NCBI RefSeq assembly: GCF_047663525.1
Contig: NC_092601.1
Span: forward strand, 20,000,001-20,064,000
Length of the DNA: 64,000 nucleotides
Direction of reading: 5' to 3'
From: Anas platyrhynchos
Taxonomy: Eukaryota; Chordata; Aves; Anseriformes; Anatidae
The notes beneath the pieces were generated by a model, which saw only the letters and a list, made by a program, of their open reading frames with translations, was not told where the DNA came from and ran no database searches. A program made the position numbers and the translations under genes. Every line of letters starts with the position of its first letter. Within the stretch, counting starts at the first letter, position 1. This document shows positions 60,864 through 64,000 of this stretch, piece after piece.

Positions 60864-60884
60864 GGGGGGGATGGGGGGTGGGGG
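60864..60884 (+). repeat. G-rich cluster, possible G-quadruplex
   Basis: G7, AT, G6, T, G5 on the sense strand. The G7 run can supply two tracts, giving the four needed. It is 176 nt upstream of UBE2I exon 2. Confidence 0.7.
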
Positions 60885-61022
60885 TGTCAATATTATTCTC
60901 CATGTTAATATCTGCAGAATGTAGCAGAGACATTTTTGCACAGTACTGAGAATTGAAGGCCAAAGGAATTCCTGAGTGATCAGAGCTTTTAAAGAGAACA
61001 TAATATGTTATTTACATTGTAA

Positions 61023-63612
<2,590 letters not shown>

Positions 63613-64000
63613 CTGTTTGTTAAAAGCCACTTATCTTTTCTCAAGACTGATTGAGAGGGCTTTAAACTAGGATCGGTGGGGGAGGGGGATACCCCTGAGG
63701 GGCATACCACTGAGATTAAGCGAAGGGATAAAGCACTGTCTGAGGGTGGCATGGCTGATGGGAGTATCTCTGCTGCTCTGGGGAGCACTACAGGTTCAGG
63801 AGCACACCTGAAATGCTTTTATACCAACACATCAATATGAGGAACAAACAGGATGAACTGGAAGCTTTGGTCTTTTTCTGGAGTATATTGTTGGTATTAG
63901 TGGGACTTGATGGGATGTATCCCATGACTGGTGTGCTGGAATGGAGAGCTATTGGTTGTTACGGACGGATAGGCAGGGCAGGCAAGGTGGGTGTGTTGCG
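63613..64000 (+). mobile_element. CR1 element, ORF1 end and start of ORF2, running off the window
   Basis: Matches the CR1 ORF1 end (TTGAGAGGGCTTTAAACTAG), the G-rich linker (GGTGGGGGAGGGGG) and the ORF2 endonuclease start (ATATGAGGAACAAACAGGAT, ATGAACTGGAAGCTTTGGTC, CATGACTGGTGTGCTGGAAT). The orientation is +. Frame breaks are visible, so it is not intact as far as seen. The 3' part is outside the window. Confidence 0.88.

Overview
The window is vertebrate nuclear DNA, almost certainly avian. It is AT-rich with two strong CpG islands, its genes are split by introns with GT-AG borders, and it carries at least seven CR1 (chicken repeat 1) retrotransposon pieces, including ORF1-esterase and ORF2 remnants. 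There are no Alu or L1 sequences and nothing prokaryotic. CR1 also occurs in turtles and crocodilians, so 'bird' is an inference.

Three protein-coding genes lie in tandem, all on the + strand. (1) 1-14,050: the 3' two-thirds of PDPK1 (PDK1 kinase). Ten coding exons run from the hinge Tyr (human residue 156) to the stop at 9141-9143, followed by a long 3' UTR. The last AATAAA (14028) touches the next gene's CpG island. (2) 14,050-about 52,150: complete KCTD5, a BTB/POZ adaptor of CUL3 ubiquitin ligases. Its six constitutive exons encode 229 aa and the last coding exon ends at 45936; the 3' UTR length is uncertain. (3) 55,000-64,000: the 5' end of UBE2I (UBC9, the SUMO E2), with a CpG-island promoter, a probable non-coding first exon, and two coding exons giving residues 1-50. 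The catalytic Cys93 exon lies beyond the right edge.

The most interesting signal is in the 3' half of KCTD5. Intron 4 contains an intact, correctly phased 117-nt exon (30660-30776) whose product is clearly homologous to that of constitutive exon 5 (38261-38386). It has its own acceptor and donor and looks like a mutually exclusive alternative exon from an old exon duplication. Intron 5 also holds a candidate short exon (41363-41420) that would replace the normal C-terminus ILQERGSRM with a very acidic 14-residue tail. Together these could give KCTD5 interchangeable C-terminal surfaces, the part of the protein used for substrate (G-beta-gamma) recognition.

The rest is introns, UTR and intergenic sequence: CR1 fragments (one an internally deleted mosaic of about 1.8 kb at 33.0-34.8 kb, one entering from the right edge), AT-rich palindromic microsatellites, and homopolymer tracts, including T-run/A-run pairs in the PDPK1 3' UTR and downstream of the KCTD5 stop. 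The three genes belong to signalling (PDPK1), ubiquitin (KCTD5) and SUMO (UBE2I) pathways. They share a neighbourhood but no visible operon-like logic.
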